Below are positions 1 to 5,689 of a stretch of DNA of 7,054 nt, piece after piece. Source of the DNA: Treponema sp. GTDB lineage: Bacteria; Spirochaetota; Spirochaetia; Treponematales; Breznakiellaceae. The notes under the pieces are model-generated. The model saw only the letters and a program-made list of their open reading frames with translations, ran no database searches and had not been told where the DNA came from. Position numbers and translations under genes: made by a program. The DNA is taken from the NCBI GenBank assembly GCA_009785545.1, contig WQWD01000129.1, positions 1 through 7,054 on the forward strand. The letters are read 5' to 3'. Every line of letters begins with the position of its first letter. Position 1 is the first letter of the stretch.

Positions 1-669
1 AAACATCAGCATTGGGGAGTAAGGCGGCTTTCATCGGAAGGCTGCCGTCCGAGGCTTCCCTGGGCAATGGCTCTGCCAAATTTAAAAGAAGATCCCGCTC
101 CAATCATTCCCATTTTGGAAAATTTAAAAAATGATATTTCAAGGTTTGTAAGATTAAGCGTTGCCAATAATTTAAATGATATAGCGAAAGACAATCCCGA
201 AACAGTGATTGCTTTGGTGAAAAAATGGCAGGGTAAGTCGGAAAACATAAATTGGGTTATAAAACATGGCTGTAGAACGCTTTTAAAACAAGGCGGTGCA
301 GAAGTGATGGAAATATTTGGGTTTGATACCGTAAAAAATATTGTTATAAAAGATTTTTCCATTGCGGCGCAAAAAGTTAAAATCGGCGAATCATTGGAAT
401 TTGAATTTAAGCTGATAAATAACAGCGCCAAAAAAGTCAAAATAAGACTTGAATACGGACTTTATTATCAAAAAGCCAATAAAACTTTGTCGAAAAAAGT
501 CTGTAAGATCAGTGAAAAAGAATATGCTGAAAATTCGATAACACAAATTACACGAAGACACTCTTTTCGTGTGGTAACAACAAGAGTATTACACCTTGGA
601 CATCACCGAGTTTCTGTTATTCTTAACGGAAAAGAATTTGAGAAATATGATTTTGAACTAATCAAATGA
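1..669 (+). CDS. alkC: AlkC-type DNA alkylation repair glycosylase, 5' partial
   Basis: Excises alkylated bases (3-methyladenine type) from DNA; a cytoplasmic HEAT-like-repeat glycosylase. The frame is open from base 1, giving 222 residues before the TGA at 667-669. The ATG at 67 is internal, because the conserved family block VRRLSSEGCRPRLPW lies upstream of it (codons 7-21). Seen in order: that block, helical HEAT-like repeats with RFVRLSVANNLNDIAKDNP, then from about residue 125 a beta-rich tail with TRRHSFRVVTTR and HRVSVILNGKEFEKYDFEL. This tail matches the C-terminal Ig-like domain known in characterised AlkC proteins. The N-terminal repeats, including part of the catalytic region, lie outside the window, so activity cannot be judged. 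The next gene is convergent and begins only 2 bp after the stop. The family call is firm; the symbol rests on motif recognition. Confidence 0.88.
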   Translation, partial: KHQHWGVRRLSSEGCRPRLPWAMALPNLKEDPAPIIPILENLKNDISRFVRLSVANNLNDIAKDNPETVIALVKKWQGKSENINWVIKHGCRTLLKQGGAEVMEIFGFDTVKNIVIKDFSIAAQKVKIGESLEFEFKLINNSAKKVKIRLEYGLYYQKANKTLSKKVCKISEKEYAENSITQITRRHSFRVVTTRVLHLGHHRVSVILNGKEFEKYDFELIK

Positions 670-671
670 AG

Positions 672-1436
672 TTATCCCCAAAACCCGTTATCAACTAAAA
701 ACTTTCTGCTTAAAGCAAGACTCTCAAAAGGATCTGTTAAAAAGTTATCGTCTTGCTCAATAACAGCGTAAGGTATGCCGTGTGCAGTGCAACGGGAAAA
801 GATTTTCTGCCAGTCAAGATTTCCCTGTCCGATTTCGGCGAATTGCCGATCTCGACCCATAATGCGAAAATCTTTTAAGTGAAGAATTCGTATCCTGTTT
901 TTTAGTTTATCGATATAATAACAAGGATCCATTCCTCCCGCCTGTACCCAAAAAACGTCGAGGGTAAATTCGCACTGCGGACATTCTTCTATCATGCGGT
1001 CAAACGCCCGCTGACCGTTAAATTTCATAAACTCCAGCTCGTGATTATGATACCCAAAATAAAGACCGGCAGTTGTTATTTGCCTGCACGCTTCGTTTAT
1101 ATCATTTATAAAATTGGTATAACCATCATAAGTATCAGGATAATCTGACGGCTTTATTCCAAGCCCGATTTGCCGGGCGTTCCATTTTATATGCTCATCA
1201 ATTAATTTGGCAAGCTCGTTTTTATCTTTGATACGCTCCCAAGGTGAATGAGAGCCTACAACCGTCAAACCGTTGGCGTTCAATAAGACTGTCAGTTCAT
1301 CGGGATCGATTTCGCCAAGCCCGGAAAGCTGTATCATATCAAACCCCATTTCTTTGATTCTTTTAAAAGAGGCATTGATGTCGTTTGGGGTTTTTAAATG
1401 ATCGCGTAACGTGTAGGTTTGGATACCTATTTTCAT
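672..1436 (-). CDS. Sugar phosphate isomerase/epimerase, TIM barrel (AP endonuclease 2 / xylose isomerase-like)
   Basis: A 254-residue cytoplasmic TIM-barrel enzyme that probably isomerises or epimerises a keto-sugar or cyclitol with a divalent metal. The strand motifs are in the expected order: KIGIQTYTLR at the N-terminus, HNHELEF (130-136), LDVFWVQAGG (159-168), HLKDF (186-190), EIGQGNLDW (201-209) and VIEQD (225-229). Glu133, Asp160, His186 and Glu227 fit the metal-binding set of the family. Length is normal. The ATG (1434-1436) overlaps the upstream oxidoreductase stop as ATGA and has an AAAGGAG site 9 nt before it, so the two are probably translationally coupled. The substrate cannot be read from the sequence. 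Relatives include inosose dehydratase-like and hydroxypyruvate isomerase-like enzymes, often annotated only at family level. Confidence 0.92.
   Translation of the reverse strand: MKIGIQTYTLRDHLKTPNDINASFKRIKEMGFDMIQLSGLGEIDPDELTVLLNANGLTVVGSHSPWERIKDKNELAKLIDEHIKWNARQIGLGIKPSDYPDTYDGYTNFINDINEACRQITTAGLYFGYHNHELEFMKFNGQRAFDRMIEECPQCEFTLDVFWVQAGGMDPCYYIDKLKNRIRILHLKDFRIMGRDRQFAEIGQGNLDWQKIFSRCTAHGIPYAVIEQDDNFLTDPFESLALSRKFLVDNGFWG
714..757. repeat. 8-bp inverted repeat in the 3' end of the isomerase gene
   Basis: AGCAAGAC (714-721) and GTCTTGCT (750-757) are perfect complements with a 28-nt loop, 45 bp after the alkC stop and within the C-terminal codons of the convergent isomerase. No T-run follows on the plus strand. 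It may be a weak RNA end for alkC or coincidence. Confidence 0.25.
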
Positions 1437-2539
1437 TTTTGTTTTCTCCTTTTGTTAAGTTCTGCGAGATATAAATCGTCGTCAAAGGGTATATCGATTG
1501 TTTTATCAAGCCATGTTGACAAATGCATCGCATTGGAAAGTATAACCGCATTAATGCCTTCGCTGCCTTCGGCGATGAGCGGTTCGTTCCGAAGTATTTT
1601 GGCGGCAAATGAACGAAGGACTCCGGCGTGCTGAGGGTTTTCGTTTCCAACAGACGGTTTTTCGATCGTAAATTTGGGAGCTACCATAAACTCTTTGGTT
1701 GTTTTACAAAATTCACGAATGTTGGTTTCTAAATTAAATACAGTTAACTCATCGTTATCAATAATTAGTTTACCTTTTTCCATACTTATCTCAAGGCGGT
1801 TAGTTCCGGGAGATTCTCCTGTAGTGGTGATAAAAGTCCCGGTCGCTCCGTTGGGATATTCAAGATACGCCGTTACATCGTCTTCTACTTCTATGTTGTG
1901 CCATTTTCCAAAGTGGCAAAAAGCTCTCACACTTTTTGGCATTCCGCATATCCATTGAAAAAGATCCAATTGATGAGGGCATTGATTTATAAGAACTCCG
2001 CCGCCCTCGCCGTCCCAAGAACCACGCCAGCCGCCGGAAGCGTAATAAGAATCAGAGCGAAACCAATTTGTAATAATCCAGCTTGTCCGCATGATAGAGC
2101 CGTAATTTCCGCTTTTAACTAATTCATGCGCTTTTTTGTATAAACTGTTGGTTCTTTGGTTATACATTATGGCGAAAACTTTGCCGCTTTTTGCCGCTAT
2201 TTCATTCATTTGGAGAATTTGTTTTGTATAAACTCCGGCAGGTTTTTCGCACAATACATGAAGCCCCCGGTTAAAAGCTTTAATCGTTATTTCAGGATGT
2301 TGATAATGCGGCACGGCGATAAGTACGGCGTCAATATCGGCGTTTTTTATAAGCTCTTCATCATTATTAAAAATGGCGATATCAGGGGCAAGATGATTTT
2401 TTGCCCATGTCTGCCTGTCAGGAGAAGTATCCGCCGCAGCGGCAAGTGTAATATCGGGCGTAAGCCCGTCCATTATTATTTTTGAGTGAACAGAGCCCAT
2501 AGCGCCAAGCCCGATGATCCCCAGCTTAACTTTTGTCAT
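1433..2539 (-). CDS. Gfo/Idh/MocA family NAD(P)-dependent oxidoreductase
   Basis: A 368-residue dehydrogenase expected to oxidise a sugar or cyclitol hydroxyl, such as myo-inositol or a glycoside, with NAD(P). The N-terminal Rossmann fold shows G-L-G-A-M-G (10-15) after strand VKLGIIG, and CEKPAG (97-102) holds the catalytic Lys99. The C-terminal alpha/beta domain contains GGGVLINQCPHQLDLFQW (179-196), with His189 and Asp192 in the usual catalytic helix. The usual Asp of GGxxxDxGxH is replaced in the NQCPH variant. Length is normal for the family. It is the first gene of a two-gene operon with the isomerase, a common pairing in sugar and inositol catabolism, but no transporter or regulator is nearby. 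The start at 2539 is fixed by the fold beginning at residue 4. No Shine-Dalgarno sequence precedes it, and a TATAAT box lies 5 nt upstream, so the transcript may be leaderless. Confidence 0.94.
   Translation of the reverse strand: MTKVKLGIIGLGAMGSVHSKIIMDGLTPDITLAAAADTSPDRQTWAKNHLAPDIAIFNNDEELIKNADIDAVLIAVPHYQHPEITIKAFNRGLHVLCEKPAGVYTKQILQMNEIAAKSGKVFAIMYNQRTNSLYKKAHELVKSGNYGSIMRTSWIITNWFRSDSYYASGGWRGSWDGEGGGVLINQCPHQLDLFQWICGMPKSVRAFCHFGKWHNIEVEDDVTAYLEYPNGATGTFITTTGESPGTNRLEISMEKGKLIIDNDELTVFNLETNIREFCKTTKEFMVAPKFTIEKPSVGNENPQHAGVLRSFAAKILRNEPLIAEGSEGINAVILSNAMHLSTWLDKTIDIPFDDDLYLAELNKRRKQK
1446..1452 (-). promoter_or_regulatory. Ribosome binding site of the isomerase gene
   Basis: Read on the minus strand this is AAAGGAG, 9 nt before the ATG at 1436. 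It lies within the last codons (KRRKQK) of the oxidoreductase. A good site inside the upstream gene, together with the ATGA overlap, supports coupled translation of the pair. Confidence 0.75.
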
Positions 2540-2544
2540 ACGGC

Positions 2545-2573
2545 ATTATACTATGATAACACACCATTGTACA
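2545..2573 (-). promoter_or_regulatory. Sigma70-type promoter of the oxidoreductase-isomerase operon
   Basis: On the minus strand TGTACA (2568-2573, 4 of 6 matches to TTGACA) is followed after exactly 17 bp by a perfect TATAAT (2545-2550). Only GCCGT separates the -10 box from the ATG at 2539. Transcription would therefore start at or next to the first base of the start codon, giving a leaderless mRNA. This is inferred from spacing; no start site has been mapped. Confidence 0.6.
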
Positions 2574-2587
2574 GACAAATATTGGGC

Positions 2588-2618
2588 TTGTTCGAGCTAG
2601 GCATTAAACATTTATAAT
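2588..2618 (+). promoter_or_regulatory. Probable promoter of the PAP2-like / pseudouridine synthase operon
   Basis: A perfect TATAAT lies at 2613-2618. The best -35 candidates are weak: TTGTTC at 2588-2593 with a long 19-bp spacer, or TTCGAG at 2591-2596 with 16 bp. The ATG at 2633 is 14 nt after the -10 box, so the leader would be about 8 nt, with no Shine-Dalgarno sequence. The -10 boxes of this promoter and the divergent one are about 62 bp apart in a 93-bp gap. Confidence 0.5.
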
Positions 2619-2632
2619 GATAATGTTGTTTA

Positions 2633-3598
2633 ATGAAAATTTACGACAGCGTGTACAGCGAATCTACATCTTATGCTTTTAAAATAACTCTTTTTACATC
2701 TTTTTTCCGCAGGCTGGCTTTAAAAGTTATGAGTTCGATTTTTTACAACTTTTTTTTCCGTCAGTTTGCTTCGGCTTTGTTTCCTGGAAAAATACCTGTT
2801 TCCAAAGTTGATCACGAGCTTGACGAAAAAATTCCGTTTAAACCTGAATGGATGAAAATTTATTTGGACTTTACGCAATTTTGGATAAGGGTAATTACGT
2901 TTTTCACCCGCCGTTACGGGAAACCTTCTTATATGCCAATAAAACAATTTATTTTATCAATAGGCAGGTTGTATGTTTATGCGGCGGAAGTTTATACAAA
3001 AAATCTTTCAACAACAAAGCGGCCGTTTTATATCAAAACTCCTCGTTTTTTAGTGATACATTTGATTGACCCGCATTTAATGTGTATTCCAAGCCTTCAT
3101 GTTATGATCGCTGTTCAAACATATACGCAGTTTAAAGCGCTTGCGAAAAAAATAGACAGCGAAGAAAATTTAAAACACCAAATCGAAGAAATGAAACAAG
3201 GCGCACTTGCGATAACACAGGCTGTACTTTTTGTAAAACAGCACAGCGTAAATTGTATTCCGGCAGCTCTTTACGCTATGACTTGTTTCAGCCCGGAGCT
3301 TTTTACACGGGAAGAAGCTGAAAACTTTGTCAGCCTTCTTTATTCAGAGCCGCCTGATTTTCCGGCATATAAAAATAAAAAGTCAAAAACATTTGTGCAA
3401 GTTGATAAAACCCGTGTTCCGGGCCGTTTTACAGTTCACCCGGCGGCGTCTCCTTTGACAGAAATATCAAAAGAAGATCAAGATAAAATAAAAAATCATA
3501 TACTGATGTTGTATAACCGTTTTGTTTCAGAAAGAGAGCCTTCTCGTCCGTGGTACGAGCCGCTGGTTAAATTTCTTGGAGAATACGGAAAAAATTGA
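2633..3598 (+). CDS. Membrane protein with divergent PAP2 (type 2 phosphatidic acid phosphatase)-like core
   Basis: A 321-residue protein that I do not recognise as a named family. Several hydrophobic stretches (about 34-50, 78-92, 103-121, 139-167 and 190-218) suggest an inner-membrane protein, followed by a hydrophilic C-terminal third. In order it carries K123-x6-R130-P131, matching PAP2 motif C1 (KX6RP), then PSLH at 153-156, matching motif C2 (PSGH). KQHSVNCIPAA at 202-212 aligns with C3 (the H-x3-D segment). His204 is present, but the C3 Arg and Asp positions hold Val198 and Cys208. The distance from C2 to the C3 His (about 48 residues) is normal for PAP2. If homologous, it could be a weakened phosphatase, a lipid-binding relative or a phosphotransferase. 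It is co-transcribed with the RluA-type gene, and its TGA overlaps that start. The PAP2 link is an inference from motifs and spacing. Confidence 0.85.
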   Translation: MKIYDSVYSESTSYAFKITLFTSFFRRLALKVMSSIFYNFFFRQFASALFPGKIPVSKVDHELDEKIPFKPEWMKIYLDFTQFWIRVITFFTRRYGKPSYMPIKQFILSIGRLYVYAAEVYTKNLSTTKRPFYIKTPRFLVIHLIDPHLMCIPSLHVMIAVQTYTQFKALAKKIDSEENLKHQIEEMKQGALAITQAVLFVKQHSVNCIPAALYAMTCFSPELFTREEAENFVSLLYSEPPDFPAYKNKKSKTFVQVDKTRVPGRFTVHPAASPLTEISKEDQDKIKNHILMLYNRFVSEREPSRPWYEPLVKFLGEYGKN

Positions 3599-4350
3599 TG
3601 AATTCTCTCAATACGGCAATTTCAGAATCATCTGCTGAATTATCTGTTCAAAAGCGTATTCTTTTTCAAAACTCTGATTGTATTGTAATAAACAAATTAA
3701 CGGGGGAAGCGGCGCAGGGAGCGGCACAGGGCGCTCGTTCACAAAATACGGTGCAAAAAGAAATCGGCAATCTGCCTAAAATGTTAAAAAACAATTTGAA
3801 TAAAAGTTTTGTTCAAGCTGCTCACCGCATTGATGTTCCGGTAACAGGCTGTATTATTTTTGCGTTAAATAAAAAAGCGTTAACTTTTTTATATGACGTT
3901 TTTGCGGGAAAAAATAATTTATCCATAGAAAAAATATATTGGGCGGTAGTAGAAAAACCGTCAAGCGAAATACCGCAAAACGGAAAGCTTGTTCATTGGA
4001 TAGAAACAAAAACAAATATCAACAAATCCTTTGCGTATAACGAAGCCGGCATCGGCCGTAAAAAAGCTTCTCTTTGTTACAAAGTCTTGGGTGAAGGCGA
4101 TAATTATCTCTTTGTCGAAGTAAAACTGCTTTCCGGCAGACATCATCAGATACGAGCGCAATTTGCAGCTTCCGGTTTATACATAAAAGGTGACGTAAAA
4201 TACGGCGCTAAACGAGGCGAAAAGGGCGGGTGTATTCGCCTTCACGCAAGATCTCTTGTGTTTCCCAACCCGTCAAAAATCAGTGAAAATATTCTTGTAA
4301 CAGCGAATCCTCCTGTGATGGACAATCTATGGGAAGCATTCCCAATTTAA
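3598..4350 (+). CDS. RluA-family RNA pseudouridine synthase (no S4 domain)
   Basis: Converts uridine to pseudouridine in rRNA or tRNA; cytoplasmic. The catalytic motif is AAHRIDVPVTGCIIFALNK with the nucleophile Asp79 (ATG numbering), a variant of HRLDxxTSG. Also present are EKIYWAVVE (motif II, Tyr), LLSGRHHQIRAQFAASG (motif III) and IRLHARSLVFPNP near the end. There is no N-terminal S4 domain; the length of about 250 residues suits the short RluA type. The ATG at 3598-3600 shares an A with the upstream TGA; a TTG one codon earlier (3595) is the alternative start. The nearest purine-rich site (GGAGA, 3578-3582) is 15 nt away, so translation is probably coupled to the upstream gene. An AAQGAAQG repeat sits in the loop after the VINKLTG strand. 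The 3' end overlaps the convergent GH3 gene by 71 bp. The target nucleotide is unknown. Confidence 0.93.
   Translation: MNSLNTAISESSAELSVQKRILFQNSDCIVINKLTGEAAQGAAQGARSQNTVQKEIGNLPKMLKNNLNKSFVQAAHRIDVPVTGCIIFALNKKALTFLYDVFAGKNNLSIEKIYWAVVEKPSSEIPQNGKLVHWIETKTNINKSFAYNEAGIGRKKASLCYKVLGEGDNYLFVEVKLLSGRHHQIRAQFAASGLYIKGDVKYGAKRGEKGGCIRLHARSLVFPNPSKISENILVTANPPVMDNLWEAFPI
3709..3732 (+). repeat. 12-bp imperfect tandem duplication inside the pseudouridine synthase gene
   Basis: GCGGCGCAGGGA is followed directly by GCGGCACAGGGC (10 of 12 identical). In frame this encodes AAQG-AAQG. It is more GC-rich than its surroundings and lies in a surface loop just after the first beta-strand, where extra residues are tolerable. 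It looks like a local slippage expansion. Confidence 0.75.
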
Positions 4351-5515
4351 GCTTTTCGTAAATAATCCTTCGAACAGCGTCAACAAGGCGTTCTCGTGAA
4401 AGCCGCCCGTCATCAAGAGCGGAAAGTATAGCCGTGTGAGTGCTTCTTAAATCACGAGGCCAAACCAGAATCATGTCTGTCCCGGCAATGATTGAACGTA
4501 CAGCAGCTTCCTCCGGGGTTAGGTTTCCGGCGGCCCCGCTTGAGGCGGCTGTCATGATAAAGTCGTCGCTGATTATTATTCCGTCAAATCCCAGTTCGCC
4601 CCTGAGCCAATCATTCATGACAATCGAAGAAAGGCTTGCGATCTCGCTGTCTATCATGGGAATAAGAGTATGCGCTGTCATTACCGCCCTTATTCCATAA
4701 CCAATGAGCTGTGCAAAGGGAAATACAACTTTGTCTAATTCATATCTGTCTTTGTTTAATTCCGAAAGCCAGTAGTGGGGATCAGCTCCTGCGCTCACCG
4801 GAAAATGTTTAGCGACACATAAAATACCCGCCTCTCTCATGCCTCGAACAAAAGCTTTTGCCGCCTGCGATACAAAAACAGGATCAGGGCCGTAAGATCT
4901 AAACGCCAAAAAATCACGGTTATCGTAAATTAAAAATTCCGCTACAGGGGCAAAATTCATGTTAAAACCAAGAGCGTTAATCGCAAGCCCCGCTCTGTAA
5001 CTGTCCTCCTCAATTCTGAGAAGAATATCTTCTCTAAGAAGAACATCTTCCATTTCTTCGGTTTGCAAAAGTTCCCAATAAAACGAGGCAGAGGGAAGGT
5101 CGGCGACACCTCGTCTGAAACGGTTCACCGTGCCTCCTTCGTGATCTACAGCGATGAAGGGCGGAACCCCGGATTCGTTAGTTACGATTGAGTCCGCCTG
5201 CCCAAGAAACGATTTGATGACATCATTGTCTGTATTCAGGTTATATCTGAATAGCATTATCCCGCCTACGGGGATTTCTTCCAACAACTCTCTCATGTGA
5301 GGCGAAACGGCTCTGTTTCCATCGATTCCGCTGATGAGTACTTGAGCGGCAAGTAACCGATCGTCAAAAGAAGCGGCAATTTCATCAGCCAGCTCAAAAA
5401 TTGGGTCGATTTCGACAATGTCGTTAACCTCTGCAAAAACTTGGTTAACAAAATAACGGCGCTCGCAGCCAGAAAAAACAAATATACAGGCAAGAAAAAC
5501 ATAAAATAAACGCAT
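4280..5515 (-). CDS. Glycoside hydrolase family 3 lipoprotein, NagZ-like beta-N-acetylhexosaminidase
   Basis: Expected to remove beta-linked N-acetylglucosamine from peptidoglycan or chitin fragments outside the cytoplasm. The N-terminus MRLFYVFLACIFVFSGC is a lipoprotein signal with Cys17. Phe at -3 of the lipobox is typical of the relaxed rule in spirochaetes. The GH3 domain follows: PVGGIMLF (82-89), AVDHEGGTVNRF (122-133), GFNMNFAPVAE (183-193), KHFPVSAGADPH (236-247), VMTAHTLIP (278-286) and GIIISDDFIM (312-321). Asp317 is the predicted nucleophile. Asp245 and His247 match the Asp-His acid/base pair of NagZ enzymes, but the usual KHFPGHG loop is shortened and changed. The domain ends at KLKLGML (388-394); the last 23 codons overlap the convergent gene. 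No Shine-Dalgarno sequence precedes the ATG at 5515. Family certain, exact substrate not; the classical GH3 NagZ of enterobacteria is cytoplasmic, unlike this one. Confidence 0.93.
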   Translation of the reverse strand: MRLFYVFLACIFVFSGCERRYFVNQVFAEVNDIVEIDPIFELADEIAASFDDRLLAAQVLISGIDGNRAVSPHMRELLEEIPVGGIMLFRYNLNTDNDVIKSFLGQADSIVTNESGVPPFIAVDHEGGTVNRFRRGVADLPSASFYWELLQTEEMEDVLLREDILLRIEEDSYRAGLAINALGFNMNFAPVAEFLIYDNRDFLAFRSYGPDPVFVSQAAKAFVRGMREAGILCVAKHFPVSAGADPHYWLSELNKDRYELDKVVFPFAQLIGYGIRAVMTAHTLIPMIDSEIASLSSIVMNDWLRGELGFDGIIISDDFIMTAASSGAAGNLTPEEAAVRSIIAGTDMILVWPRDLRSTHTAILSALDDGRLSRERLVDAVRRIIYEKLKLGMLPIDCPSQEDSLLQEYFH

Positions 5516-5521
5516 ACCGAT

Positions 5522-5527
5522 ATTTTA
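5522..5527 (-). promoter_or_regulatory. Probable -10 box of the GH3 lipoprotein gene
   Basis: On the minus strand this is TAAAAT (5 of 6 matches), ending 6 nt before the ATG at 5515. No convincing -35 is present at 16-18 bp (TTCCTG at 17 bp is weak). No Shine-Dalgarno sequence lies between. If used, the transcript would start at about the A of the ATG. Confidence 0.4.
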
Positions 5528-5537
5528 ACAGAAAAAA

Positions 5538-5603
5538 CAATAAACAGGAAGACATGATCAAATTTAATTCCGTGTAAATCGTAAATATTTACCTTGTTTA
5601 TTG
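5538..5603. repeat. Inverted 9-mer pair spanning the divergent promoter region
   Basis: CAATAAACA (5538-5546) and TGTTTATTG (5595-5603) are exact reverse complements. Each lies in the -35 area of one of the two divergent genes, so both promoters present the same 9-mer in their own reading direction. The context CCT(T)GTTTATTG extends the match with one inserted base. Confidence 0.6.
5574..5592. promoter_or_regulatory. Operator-like palindrome with an extra half-site
   Basis: GTAAATATTTAC (5581-5592) is a perfect 12-bp palindrome. Another half-site, GTAAAT, lies at 5574-5579, one base before it. The palindrome ends 1 bp before the -35 box of the barrel gene. Its position between divergent genes suits a regulator binding site, but AT-rich palindromes also arise by chance. 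Confidence 0.45.
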
Positions 5604-5630
5604 GAAAAATACTTCTTATAGTAGTATATT
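5594..5630 (+). promoter_or_regulatory. Promoter(s) of the beta-barrel gene
   Basis: TTGTTT (5594-5599) and TATAGT (5617-5622) are spaced by 17 bp. A second overlapping pair, TTGGAA (5601-5606) and TATATT (5625-5630), has an 18-bp spacer. Either would give a leader of about 50-60 nt carrying a strong ribosome binding site. Confidence 0.55.
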
Positions 5631-5675
5631 AGTAGTTAGTGCATTAGTTATTGAAAACTTTTAATGCAAAAATTT

Positions 5676-5682
5676 AAGGAGG
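5676..5682 (+). promoter_or_regulatory. Strong ribosome binding site of the beta-barrel gene
   Basis: AAGGAGG with a 7-nt spacer to the ATG at 5690. It is the best Shine-Dalgarno sequence in the window, shows that this genome uses such sites, and fixes the start of the barrel gene. Confidence 0.85.
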
Positions 5683-5689
5683 CTTTGGA

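Noticed and set aside
67..69. ATG as the start of the DNA repair gene
   Set aside because: The conserved VRRLSSEGCRPRLPW block is encoded upstream in the same frame, so the gene continues past the left edge.
6..440. Open frame of 144 codons on the minus strand
   Set aside because: It is antisense to alkC, has no recognisable motif, and the plus-strand frame has clear family blocks throughout.
1363..2485. Several short open frames on both strands within the oxidoreductase and isomerase genes
   Set aside because: They are out-of-frame or antisense shadows of genes with strong motifs, with no family signal of their own.
2568..2573. TGTACA as a regulatory palindrome
   Set aside because: The symmetry does not extend beyond six bases, and it is better explained as a -35 element.
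4361..4396. Possible terminator after the pseudouridine synthase (GAAC-A-GC pairing with GCGTTC)
   Set aside because: The stem is about six pairs with a bulge and has no T-run, so it is too weak to call.
5629..5652. Repeated TTAGT units in the barrel gene leader
   Set aside because: Spacing is irregular and the units are short and AT-rich; no riboswitch or hairpin could be supported.
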